DNA of 21,352 bases from a virus: IMG/VR virus record IMGVR_UViG_3300020084_000129, positions 1 through 21,352 of that record; one strand, written 5' to 3'. Numbering within the stretch: position 1 is the first letter of the stretch; each line of letters opens with the position of its first letter. The position numbers and the translations under genes are program-made. Positions 1-5,554 of the stretch are shown one piece after another. Below the pieces are notes generated by a model. It saw only the letters and a program-made list of their open reading frames with translations, made no database searches and had not been told where the DNA came from.

Positions 1-239
1 GTCATTATTGCGGTCACAATCAGGCATATAGAGACACGCAAACGATTGACCTGATGGCAGCAAAAGACCTTGCCGCACATTTCTGTCAGGCAAACATCCT
101 GAAGTATGGTAGTCGCTATGGTGATAAAGATGGACGCAATAAGCGTGACTTGCTCAAAGTGATTCACTATGCTATGCTTCTGCTACACTTTGACGGGCAT
201 TATTCCCGTCAAGATAATGGTCTTACTGAATTCCGTTGA
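1..239 (+). CDS. DUF3310 (SaV-like) family protein, 5' end missing
   Basis: The frame is open from base 3, so this is the C-terminal part of a gene that starts before the window. About 78 residues are visible. They show the pattern I associate with DUF3310 small phage proteins: an HY near the start (residues 1-2 of the visible part), then IDLM, ANILKYGSRYG, KDG and a DLLKVIHYAMLLL helix. The family is common in phage replication regions and its function is unknown. An internal ATG at 54 is unlikely to be the start because the conserved HY and ID residues lie before it. The gene is followed after 26 bases by the next ORF, which has its own ribosome binding site. Family assignment is by motif only. 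Confidence 0.65.
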   Translation, partial: HYCGHNQAYRDTQTIDLMAAKDLAAHFCQANILKYGSRYGDKDGRNKRDLLKVIHYAMLLLHFDGHYSRQDNGLTEFR

Positions 240-265
240 TTATTTTATTTAAAAGGAGTACTACA

Positions 266-553
266 ATGTCAAAAAATCCAAAAGTTGAAGTTGTTCTTAA
301 ATTTGGCACAGTTAAAGCAAATCGTGTGCTTGACGCTTTTGCTGCTTTGCTAAATGATCATGATAATAAAGTTTATATGATGAAAGATACAAATTATACA
401 ATCTATAAAAATTTGTATGAAGAGGTTAACACCGCTCTTGTGAGAGCACAAAAGGGATCTGGTTATTCCAGTCGTGGTGTGAAACGTCAATTTATTGATC
501 CTGAAAAACGTGAACATTTACTCAATCAGGACTACCGCCCAGAATTTAATTGA
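266..553 (+). CDS. Hypothetical protein, 95 aa
   Basis: I chose the ATG at 266 because AAAGGAG lies at 252-258, about 8 bases upstream. The frame stays open to a TTG/ATG-like codon at 236, but that would overlap the previous stop and has no ribosome binding site. The protein begins MSKNPKVEVVLKFGTV, is rich in Lys, Asn and Asp, and ends in a basic tail with RGVKRQFIDPEKREHLL. There is no signal peptide or membrane segment. It sits directly upstream of the clamp gene, so it is probably co-transcribed with the replication genes. I do not recognise a characterised family; it resembles conserved hypotheticals of cyanophages. Confidence 0.75.
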   Translation: MSKNPKVEVVLKFGTVKANRVLDAFAALLNDHDNKVYMMKDTNYTIYKNLYEEVNTALVRAQKGSGYSSRGVKRQFIDPEKREHLLNQDYRPEFN

Positions 554-573
554 TTATGAAACTCAGAGAACCT

Positions 574-1239
574 ATGAAACTTTCTGAAAAGACCACTGAT
601 CTGCTTAAAAACTTTGCCAGTATTAATCAATCACTGCTATTCAAAGCTGGAAATAAAATTCGTACTGTTTCAGTAATGAAGAATATCTTTGCTGAAGCAA
701 CAATTACTGAATCAATTCCTAAGGACTTTGGCATTTATGATTTAAGTCAATTTCTTTCGGGACTGAGCATTCACAATGATCCAGAAATTCTTTTTGAAGG
801 ATCTTCATACCTTTTGATTAAAGGTGATGGTCATACTACAAAATACTACTTTTCCGATCCCAGTGTAATTGTAAGTCCTCCAGATAAAAATCTTTCTCTT
901 CCTTCAGAGGATGTTTGCTTTGAATTGGCTTCTGGTCAATTGGATAAACTTTTGAAAGCTGGTAATGTTTATGATCTTCCAGATCTTACTGCAGTTGGAA
1001 ATGGTGAGCGAATTAGTCTTCTAGTTCGTGATAAAGAGAATGCAACATCAAATGAGTTTTCGATTGATGTTGGTGAAACTAGCTCTGTATTTACTCTCAA
1101 CTTTAAATCAGAAAATATTAAGATTCTTCCTGGACGATATGAAGTTGTGATGTGTCCTCAAATGGCAAAGTTCACAAACAAGAATATGAACCTTGTTTAC
1201 TTTGTGGCACTTGAACCTGATTCTAACATTGAATCTTAA
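574..1239 (+). CDS. 45: Sliding clamp, DNA polymerase accessory protein (gp45)
   Basis: This is the processivity clamp, which forms a ring that tethers DNA polymerase gp43 to DNA and in T4 also serves as the mobile activator of late transcription. The 221-residue product starts MKLSEKTTDLLKNFASIN, close to T4 gp45 (MKLSKDTTALLKNFATIN), and ends in VYFVALEPDS, like the T4 C-terminus. That homology decides the start at 574. Upstream in-frame starts at 556 (ATG) and 550 (TTG) would add 6-8 residues and cannot be excluded; the 556 ATG is 2 bases after the preceding stop. Length matches the family (T4: 228). Clamp-loader genes 44 and 62 follow, as in T4. The start is less certain than the identity. 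Confidence 0.93.
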   Translation: MKLSEKTTDLLKNFASINQSLLFKAGNKIRTVSVMKNIFAEATITESIPKDFGIYDLSQFLSGLSIHNDPEILFEGSSYLLIKGDGHTTKYYFSDPSVIVSPPDKNLSLPSEDVCFELASGQLDKLLKAGNVYDLPDLTAVGNGERISLLVRDKENATSNEFSIDVGETSSVFTLNFKSENIKILPGRYEVVMCPQMAKFTNKNMNLVYFVALEPDSNIES

Positions 1240-1256
1240 TTTATTTTTTCTTTATT

Positions 1257-2204
1257 ATGACAACTAATGATTTCCTGTGGGTGGAAAAGTACCGCCCACG
1301 TAAAATTGAAGATTGCATTCTCCCAGAATCTAACAAAAAGTCTTTCATGGAGTTTCTAGCTGATAAAGAAATTCCAAATCTTCTCCTTTCTGGGCCTCCT
1401 GGAATTGGTAAAACTACGGTTGCAAAAGCATTATGTGAAGAAATAGGAGCTGATTGCTATGTCATCAATGGATCTGATGAAGGACGATTTTTGGACACGG
1501 TACGGAACAAAGCAAAAAACTTTGCTTCGACCGTCTCACTTCACTCGGATGCTAAACACAAAGTCATCATCATTGATGAGGCTGATAACACAACCCACGA
1601 TGTTCAACTCTCCCTACGGGCTAATATTGAGACGTTTTATAACAACTGTCGATTCATCTTCACTTGCAACTACAAGAACAAGATCATCGAACCCCTCCAC
1701 TCCAGATGTGCCGTTATTGACTTTTCAATTAAAGGAAAAGAAAAAGCACAACTTGCAGCAGAATTTTACAAGCGTCTCAGGTTTATTCTTAAGGAAGAGG
1801 GTATTAAAAATGATCCAAAGGTTGTTATTGAATTAGTCAATAAACACTTTCCTGATTGGCGACGAGTTTTAAATGAGTGTCAACGATACTCTGCTGGTGG
1901 TGAAATTGATTCTGGTATTCTTAATTGTTTTTTTGATGTAAAAGTAGATGATCTCACTAAATATCTCAAAGAAAAAAACTTTACTGAAGTCAGAAAGTGG
2001 GTGGTCTCCAACTTGGACAACGATTCTTCTAGTTTACTTCGCAGGATTTATGACGCCTGTTATAGTTGCCTTTCACCCTCCTCTATCCCCGCTGCCGTTC
2101 TTATTATTGCTAAGTATCAATACCAATGTGCGTTCGTGGCTGATCAGGAAATTAACCTCCTAGCAGCACTAACTGAAATCATGGTTGAGTGTAACTTTAA
2201 ATGA
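1257..2204 (+). CDS. 44: Clamp loader large subunit, AAA+ ATPase (gp44)
   Basis: With gp62 this ATPase opens the gp45 ring and loads it at primer-template junctions. The 315-residue protein has the N-terminal WVEKYRPRKIEDC motif of clamp loaders, Walker A GPPGIGKT (46-53), Walker B IIIDEAD (104-110) and the SRC arginine-finger motif (149-151). T4 gp44 has 319 residues, so it is full length. It starts 17 bases after gene 45 in a T-rich gap with no clear Shine-Dalgarno. Its stop (2202-2204) overlaps the ATG of the HNH endonuclease gene. The last 10 or so codons, ending TEIMVECNFK, are present a second time just before gene 62. This suggests the present 3' end arrived with the endonuclease. Confidence 0.96.
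   Translation: MTTNDFLWVEKYRPRKIEDCILPESNKKSFMEFLADKEIPNLLLSGPPGIGKTTVAKALCEEIGADCYVINGSDEGRFLDTVRNKAKNFASTVSLHSDAKHKVIIIDEADNTTHDVQLSLRANIETFYNNCRFIFTCNYKNKIIEPLHSRCAVIDFSIKGKEKAQLAAEFYKRLRFILKEEGIKNDPKVVIELVNKHFPDWRRVLNECQRYSAGGEIDSGILNCFFDVKVDDLTKYLKEKNFTEVRKWVVSNLDNDSSSLLRRIYDACYSCLSPSSIPAAVLIIAKYQYQCAFVADQEINLLAALTEIMVECNFK
2171..2202 (+). repeat. Direct repeat copy 1: present 3' end of gene 44
   Basis: These 32 bases recur at 2711-2742, exactly 540 bases downstream, with 30 of 32 identical. The two differences (2180 C versus T; 2185 T versus G) are synonymous in the gene 44 frame. This copy is the functional end of gene 44 and also carries the region upstream of the endonuclease start at 2201. 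Confidence 0.9.
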
Positions 2205-2716
2205 AGAATTTAAATTTAAAACAACATCCATTATACAAAGATTATTATGGAACTGAAGATGGTGGTGTTTACAGTAAAAAATTTAAATCTGGTAGAATTA
2301 AACAACTAAACCCGATGCGTTTAAACACTGGATACTACTTATTGGGTTTATGCTATCAAAAACAACGAATACAAATTTTACATCATAAATTTATTGCTGA
2401 TATATTTGTTTCAAACCCAAATAATTATACTGAAATAAATCATAAAGATGAAGATAAATCAAATAATTGCTCTAGCAATTTAGAATGGTGTGACAGATGT
2501 TATAATATGCAGTATTCTAAACATAAGTTAGTTGACTGTAATGCTAAATGGTATGTTATTGAAAATAGGAAAACAGGTGAGATATTTAAAATATTTAATT
2601 TAAAACAATGGTGTGAAGAAAATAATGTGAATAGAATATCCGCTCATAAAGTTGTTAATGGTAAATGGAGACATACCAAAAATTTTATTATAAAAAAATT
2701 GGATACTGCAAACTGA
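2201..2716 (+). CDS. HNH homing endonuclease, free-standing
   Basis: A 171-residue protein of the NUMOD/HNH type seen in phage homing endonucleases. The N-terminal part has Y-x-x-Y, GGVYSKKF and NTGYYLLGL. The HNH core follows, with ILHHKFIADIFV (59-70), INHKDEDKSNN (79-89) and NLEWC (93-97). The C-terminal segment 129-168 (IFNLKQWCEENNVNR...GKW) resembles a NUMOD1/IENR1 helix-turn-helix DNA-binding module. Such enzymes nick or cut homologous DNA that lacks the insertion and spread by repair. The gene overlaps the gene 44 stop by 4 bases and runs 6 bases into the second repeat, so the insert is almost all ORF with no room for an intron. It is more A+T-rich than its neighbours, consistent with transfer. 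Catalytic residues look intact. Confidence 0.88.
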   Translation: MKNLNLKQHPLYKDYYGTEDGGVYSKKFKSGRIKQLNPMRLNTGYYLLGLCYQKQRIQILHHKFIADIFVSNPNNYTEINHKDEDKSNNCSSNLEWCDRCYNMQYSKHKLVDCNAKWYVIENRKTGEIFKIFNLKQWCEENNVNRISAHKVVNGKWRHTKNFIIKKLDTAN

Positions 2717-2742
2717 AATTATGGTGGAGTGTAACTTTAAAT
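2711..2742 (+). repeat. Direct repeat copy 2: orphan 3' end of gene 44
   Basis: Read in the former gene 44 frame this copy and its flanks give LQTEIMVECNFK followed by a TAG stop at 2742-2744, one base before the gene 62 ATG. It looks like the ancestral 44-62 junction left behind after the endonuclease insertion. It also provides a GGAG (2726-2729) upstream of gene 62. Confidence 0.88.
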
Positions 2743-2745
2743 AGT

Positions 2746-3126
2746 ATGGAACTGAAGGATTGGTTAAATTCTATCAATAGTACAAAGCAAAATATTTTAG
2801 ACGAAGATTCATCTGTTACTAAAGAATATCCTCCATTCATTATTAACAAGTGTATGTCTGGGCATATTGATACTGTGCTATATGCAAATGAAATGAATAT
2901 GAATCATAGCTTGGACAAAAAGCTACAATATGATTTTTATATAAATATTGTCAGGAAACGGAAGAGATTTTCTCCGTGGCTAAACAAAAATAAGATCAAA
3001 GACCTTGATGTAGTCAAATCTTACTATGGTTATAGTAATGAAAAGGCTGAACAAGCTTTGAAAATTCTTACTGAAGAACAAATTAATTTTATTAAATCAA
3101 AATTTGAGATTGGAGGAACAAAATGA
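2746..3126 (+). CDS. 62: Clamp loader small subunit (gp62)
   Basis: A 126-residue protein starting MELKDWLNSINSTK. It is the partner of gp44 in the clamp-loader complex, assigned by its position between 44 and regA and by resemblance to cyanophage gp62, with EYPPFIINKCMSGHIDT, a DKKLQYDF segment, RKRKRFSPWL and YGYSNEKAEQAL. It is shorter than T4 gp62 (187 residues), as is usual in cyanophages. The ATG at 2746 is preferred over upstream in-frame codons, which would run back through the orphan gene 44 repeat. The stop overlaps the regA start by 4 bases (ATGA at 3123). Because of the endonuclease insertion it is now separated from gene 44 by about 540 bases, so the translational coupling expected between these subunits is probably changed. 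Confidence 0.88.
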   Translation: MELKDWLNSINSTKQNILDEDSSVTKEYPPFIINKCMSGHIDTVLYANEMNMNHSLDKKLQYDFYINIVRKRKRFSPWLNKNKIKDLDVVKSYYGYSNEKAEQALKILTEEQINFIKSKFEIGGTK

Positions 3127-3554
3127 GTGTTGTTCAAGAACCTGAAGTCCATTGGTCTCCCGACCAAATGGTTGAAATTATTTTGAATGAACCTGATGAT
3201 TTTTTGAAGGTTCGTGAAACACTTACCCGTATTGGTGTTGCAAGCAGAAAAGAAAAAACACTTTATCAATCTTGCCACATTCTTCACAAACAGGGCAAGT
3301 ATTACATTGTACACTTTAAAGAATTGTTTGCCCTTGATGGTAAACATGCAAATTTAACTGTTAACGATGTTCAACGTCGTAATCGTATTACTCAATTACT
3401 TGCTGACTGGGGATTGATTACAATTGTAAACGTTGATAAAATCTTAGACATTGCACCACTAAATCAAATCAAAGTTCTTTCTTACAAAGAAAAAGATGAG
3501 TGGACTCTTGAAACCAAATATAATATTGGTAAAAAAAAGAAAGCCGAAGAATAA
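3123..3554 (+). CDS. regA: RegA translational repressor
   Basis: RegA binds the translation start regions of early phage mRNAs, in T4 including 44, 45 and its own, and represses their translation. The 143-residue product matches T4 RegA clearly: EPDDFLKVRETLTRIGVA, LYQSCHILHKQGKYYIVHFKE, RRNRI..LLADWGLI and EWTLETKYNIG. It has an N-terminal extension of about 14 residues relative to T4 RegA, and a Lys-rich end. The start ATG is within an ATGA overlap with gene 62, with GGAGG at 3112-3116. It is the last gene of the clamp operon; a strong terminator follows 48 bases later. Confidence 0.95.
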   Translation: MSVVQEPEVHWSPDQMVEIILNEPDDFLKVRETLTRIGVASRKEKTLYQSCHILHKQGKYYIVHFKELFALDGKHANLTVNDVQRRNRITQLLADWGLITIVNVDKILDIAPLNQIKVLSYKEKDEWTLETKYNIGKKKKAEE

Positions 3555-3564
3555 ATAGTATTGA
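3550..3564 (+). promoter_or_regulatory. Late-promoter-like motif AATAAATAGTATTGA after regA
   Basis: The sequence overlaps the regA stop. It contains AATAAATA, close to the TATAAATA late promoter -10 of T4-like phages, and shares the 14-mer ATAAATAGTATTGA with 4143-4156 at the end of hsp20. A transcription terminator lies just downstream in both places, so its role as a promoter is doubtful. Confidence 0.35.
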
Positions 3565-3602
3565 GACTTTCGTGCGGTCTCTACGAAGTTTGGAACATAC
3601 CC

Positions 3603-3636
3603 AAAGAGGTTCGGTTTTTACTGAGCCTCTTTTTTT
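3603..3636 (+). terminator. Rho-independent terminator after regA
   Basis: AAAGAGGTTC (3603-3612) pairs with GAGCCTCTTT (3623-3632), including one G-U pair, around a 10-base loop, followed by a T-run to 3636. It ends the 45-44-62-regA operon and separates it from hsp20. Confidence 0.9.
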
Positions 3637-3649
3637 AATTAGTATCCTA

Positions 3650-3655
3650 TATAAT
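3650..3655 (+). promoter_or_regulatory. Candidate -10 box (TATAAT) for hsp20
   Basis: A perfect TATAAT lies between the regA terminator and hsp20. No good -35 is present at 16-18 bases upstream, where the terminator stem lies, so it may be a middle-type or weak promoter. A UUCG-loop hairpin (roughly 3658-3676) follows immediately and would be at or near the 5' end of the transcript. Confidence 0.4.
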
Positions 3656-3690
3656 ATTGAATGCCTTCGGGGTTCACAAAACACAAACTC

Positions 3691-3704
3691 GCTTTCTAAG
3701 GAGC
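3691..3704 (+). promoter_or_regulatory. Hairpin sequestering the hsp20 Shine-Dalgarno (possible RNA thermometer)
   Basis: GCUUU (3691-3695) can pair with GGAGC (3700-3704) around the loop CUAA, with two G-U pairs. This buries GGAG, the ribosome binding site of hsp20, whose ATG is at 3712. A weak, U-rich stem over the Shine-Dalgarno is the usual design of RNA thermometers on small heat-shock genes. The role is inferred. Confidence 0.45.
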
Positions 3705-3711
3705 TACAATA

Positions 3712-4146
3712 ATGAACAGCATCACACGATATACTGCCTCAGATCTTCCTGCGTTAATGGATAGGATTACACGTAATAGTATTGGTCTAGATCAATACTT
3801 TGATCGACTACTTAATCTTCACGAAACTTCAACAAATTATCCTCCATATAATCTTGTACAGGTAAATAATGTAGAATCTCATTTAGAGATTGCCCTTGCA
3901 GGATTTAAAAGGGAGGAGGTAAATGTCTTCACAGAGTATGGAAAACTTTTTGTCGAGGGGCAAAAATCAGATACAGAATCGGATAGGACGTTTGTCCACA
4001 AAGGTCTGGCTCAAAGAAGTTTTAAACGGGCGTGGACACTATCCGACGACACCGAAGTCCGAGAAGTCAGCTTTGAAGATGGATTACTTACCATTCGATT
4101 AGGTAAGATTGTTCCCGAGCATCATGCACGAAAAAATTATCTATAA
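3712..4146 (+). CDS. hsp20: Small heat shock protein, Hsp20 / alpha-crystallin family
   Basis: A 144-residue ATP-independent holding chaperone that binds unfolding proteins. The alpha-crystallin domain covers about residues 44-134: YNLVQVNNVESHLEIALAGFKREEVNVF, the EGQK strand, FKRAWTLSDD and the conserved GLLTIRL near 127-133. The C-terminus lacks an obvious I-x-I oligomerisation motif and ends in a basic NYL tail. AAGGAG at 3698-3703 supports the ATG at 3712. The gene is isolated between two terminators and so is its own unit. Hsp20 is a frequent cyanophage gene, presumably helping folding or assembly, or protecting host proteins during infection. Confidence 0.95.
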   Translation: MNSITRYTASDLPALMDRITRNSIGLDQYFDRLLNLHETSTNYPPYNLVQVNNVESHLEIALAGFKREEVNVFTEYGKLFVEGQKSDTESDRTFVHKGLAQRSFKRAWTLSDDTEVREVSFEDGLLTIRLGKIVPEHHARKNYL

Positions 4147-4156
4147 ATAGTATTGA
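4142..4156 (+). promoter_or_regulatory. Late-promoter-like TATAAATA at the hsp20 stop
   Basis: A perfect TATAAATA (4142-4149) overlaps the hsp20 stop codon and continues GTATTGA, as at 3550-3564 after regA. If it is a promoter, its transcript would run straight into the hairpin at 4171-4203. It could also be a shared 3' processing or chance A+T-rich motif. Confidence 0.4.
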
Positions 4157-4170
4157 ATATCGTCGGCGCT

Positions 4171-4208
4171 GGGGAGGGGATGGTCAGAATCATCCCACTC
4201 CCCCTTTT
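4171..4208 (+). terminator. Rho-independent terminator after hsp20
   Basis: GGGGAG (4171-4176) and GGGATG (4177-4182) pair with CATCCC (4191-4196) and CTCCCC (4198-4203). This gives a very G+C-rich stem of about 12 pairs with one bulged A and an 8-base loop, followed by CTTTT. Confidence 0.88.
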
Positions 4209-4225
4209 CATAAATAAAAATAAAA

Positions 4226-4939
4226 ATGGATTTAGAGTCATTTCTTGAACAAAAAATAACATTTAGATACCATGATAAATTGAATCCAAAAATTTGGAAT
4301 GGTGACAAACTCAAATCAGAAGTTAAAATTAAGTTAGTTAGAATTGGTCAAGCATGGGCAGATTTTGCTAATATCCCCATGGCTTCAATTAAAGATGTGA
4401 TCCTTGTTGGTGGAAACGCAAACTATAATTATACAGAATATTCCGATATAGATTTACATTTAGTAGTTGATAAGAATAAACTTCCAGATTGTCCAGATCT
4501 TCTTGATGATTACCTCAAAGATAAAAAACAACTTTGGGCTTTGACTCACAGCGTTAAAATATACGGACATGATGTAGAACTTTATGCTGAAGAAGAGGGT
4601 ATTGAACGCCCATCAAATCAAGGCGTCTATTCGGTAAAGTATAATAAATGGATATCCAAGCCAACATATAAAACTCCAGAAGTTGACAAAGCCTTGCTAA
4701 AAAGAAAGACTCATGATATAATGGATAAAATTGATATGTTCATTCAAAGCAAGTCTAATGACATTGCTGAAATGAATAAACTCAAAGAAAAATTTAGAGT
4801 TATGAGATCTGTTGCTATTCGTAGAGGTGGTGAATTTTCTATTGAAAATTTAGTCTTTAAAGAATTGCGTAACAACGGATATCTAAATAAATTTTCACAG
4901 TACATTACATCTAGAAAAGTTAAAGAGCTGTCCCTATGA
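4226..4939 (+). CDS. Nucleotidyltransferase (pol beta-like NTase fold)
   Basis: A 237-residue protein with the minimal nucleotidyltransferase signature: VGG (61-63), then about 10 residues later SDIDLHLVV with D74 and D76 as the likely metal ligands. VELY near 117-120 (E118) could supply the third acidic residue. This pattern is shared by enzymes that move nucleotides to proteins, RNA or small molecules. The C-terminal third is helical and basic (KLKEKFRVMRSVAIRRGGEF). Its substrate cannot be told from sequence. The gene starts only 18 bases after the hsp20 terminator in an A-rich leader with no Shine-Dalgarno, while a CATAAATA lies at 4209-4216. It is coupled by an ATGA overlap to the next gene. 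Similar genes are known as unassigned nucleotidyltransferases in cyanophages. Confidence 0.8.
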   Translation: MDLESFLEQKITFRYHDKLNPKIWNGDKLKSEVKIKLVRIGQAWADFANIPMASIKDVILVGGNANYNYTEYSDIDLHLVVDKNKLPDCPDLLDDYLKDKKQLWALTHSVKIYGHDVELYAEEEGIERPSNQGVYSVKYNKWISKPTYKTPEVDKALLKRKTHDIMDKIDMFIQSKSNDIAEMNKLKEKFRVMRSVAIRRGGEFSIENLVFKELRNNGYLNKFSQYITSRKVKELSL

Positions 4940-5322
4940 GTGTAAAAATTGCATTATTGAAATCTAATGAAGAAGTCATTTGTGAAATGAAAGAAGTTTT
5001 AACAGATGAAAATAAGTTAGCTTTCTATTCATTTACTTTACCATATGTTGTAAAAATTGATGGTAGAAAACACATCGAAGAAGAAGATGATGGAACACGT
5101 CTGTGGGCTATCACTTATACGCCATGGGTCATGTTGTCTCATGACAAAGAGTTTTATGTAAATCCTGATTGGATAGTTACAATTTATAACCCAACTCCAG
5201 AAATGGAGGCATCTTATACGGAGAGAATTAATGGACGACTTGGAAATGATGGACATGATGGAGGAACTTCAGGAGGAGACGGTGGAGAATCCTCAGATTC
5301 CGATCAAACTGATCCTTCTTAA
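4936..5322 (+). CDS. Conserved cyanophage hypothetical with Gly/Ser/Asp-rich tail
   Basis: A 128-residue protein, start in an ATGA overlap with the nucleotidyltransferase. The folded part (about 1-95) begins MSVKIALLKSNEEVICEMKEVL, a small beta-type pattern, and ends VNPDWIVTIYNPTPEMEASYTERI. The last 30 residues are low complexity (Gly, Ser, Asp), and this tail is encoded by the same bases as the start of the next gene in another frame. The protein resembles the next one: both have an xLLK....I...EEVL start and a ..D..xTI.xP...M...Y end. Function unknown; an Lsm-like fold is possible but not demonstrable here. Confidence 0.78.
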   Translation: MSVKIALLKSNEEVICEMKEVLTDENKLAFYSFTLPYVVKIDGRKHIEEEDDGTRLWAITYTPWVMLSHDKEFYVNPDWIVTIYNPTPEMEASYTERINGRLGNDGHDGGTSGGDGGESSDSDQTDPS

Positions 5323-5554
5323 AGGTGGCATTTATATCATCTCTCAAATAGAAGAGGTGTTGGCAGAATATGGAATGCCAAATTGCAGATTAATTTCACC
5401 ACGCCAAATTCTTAAAAACGTTTCAACATATTTGGAACAGTTTCCAATGTATACTGATCAAGAAGAAATCATGATGAGTTCAGATTCCTTCTTGACAATT
5501 TGCGATCCTTCCAGTATGATGGAAGACATGTACCGCAAAGCCATTGGCGAATGA
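5231..5554 (+). CDS. Paralogue of the upstream small protein, 107 aa
   Basis: It overlaps the preceding gene by 92 bases in another frame. The N-terminus MDDLEMMDMMEELQEETVENPQ is an acidic, Met-rich helix encoded in the overlap. The rest (from about residue 24, IPIKLILLKGGIYIISQIEEVL) matches the upstream protein in outline and ends SFLTICDPSSMMEDMYRKAIGE. An internal ATG at 5246 or 5252 could be used, but the paralogous part starts only near 5300, so some overlap is unavoidable. It ends in an ATGA overlap with the DNA polymerase gene. Its position next to gene 43 suggests a replication or regulatory link, unproven. Confidence 0.78.
   Translation: MDDLEMMDMMEELQEETVENPQIPIKLILLKGGIYIISQIEEVLAEYGMPNCRLISPRQILKNVSTYLEQFPMYTDQEEIMMSSDSFLTICDPSSMMEDMYRKAIGE

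Noticed and set aside
2204-2745. Group I intron or intein interrupting gene 44
   Set aside because: The insert is filled almost completely by the HNH ORF, gene 44 has its own stop before it, and there is no room for an intron core or for splicing domains.
2665-2745. N-terminal extension of gp62 upstream of 2746
   Set aside because: The frame is open but it translates the end of the endonuclease gene and the orphan repeat in the wrong frame; the family start MELKDWL is at 2746.
5500-5550. Earlier start for DNA polymerase
   Set aside because: This only reads through the previous gene in another frame; the ATG at 5551 forms the usual ATGA overlap and fits the family N-terminus.
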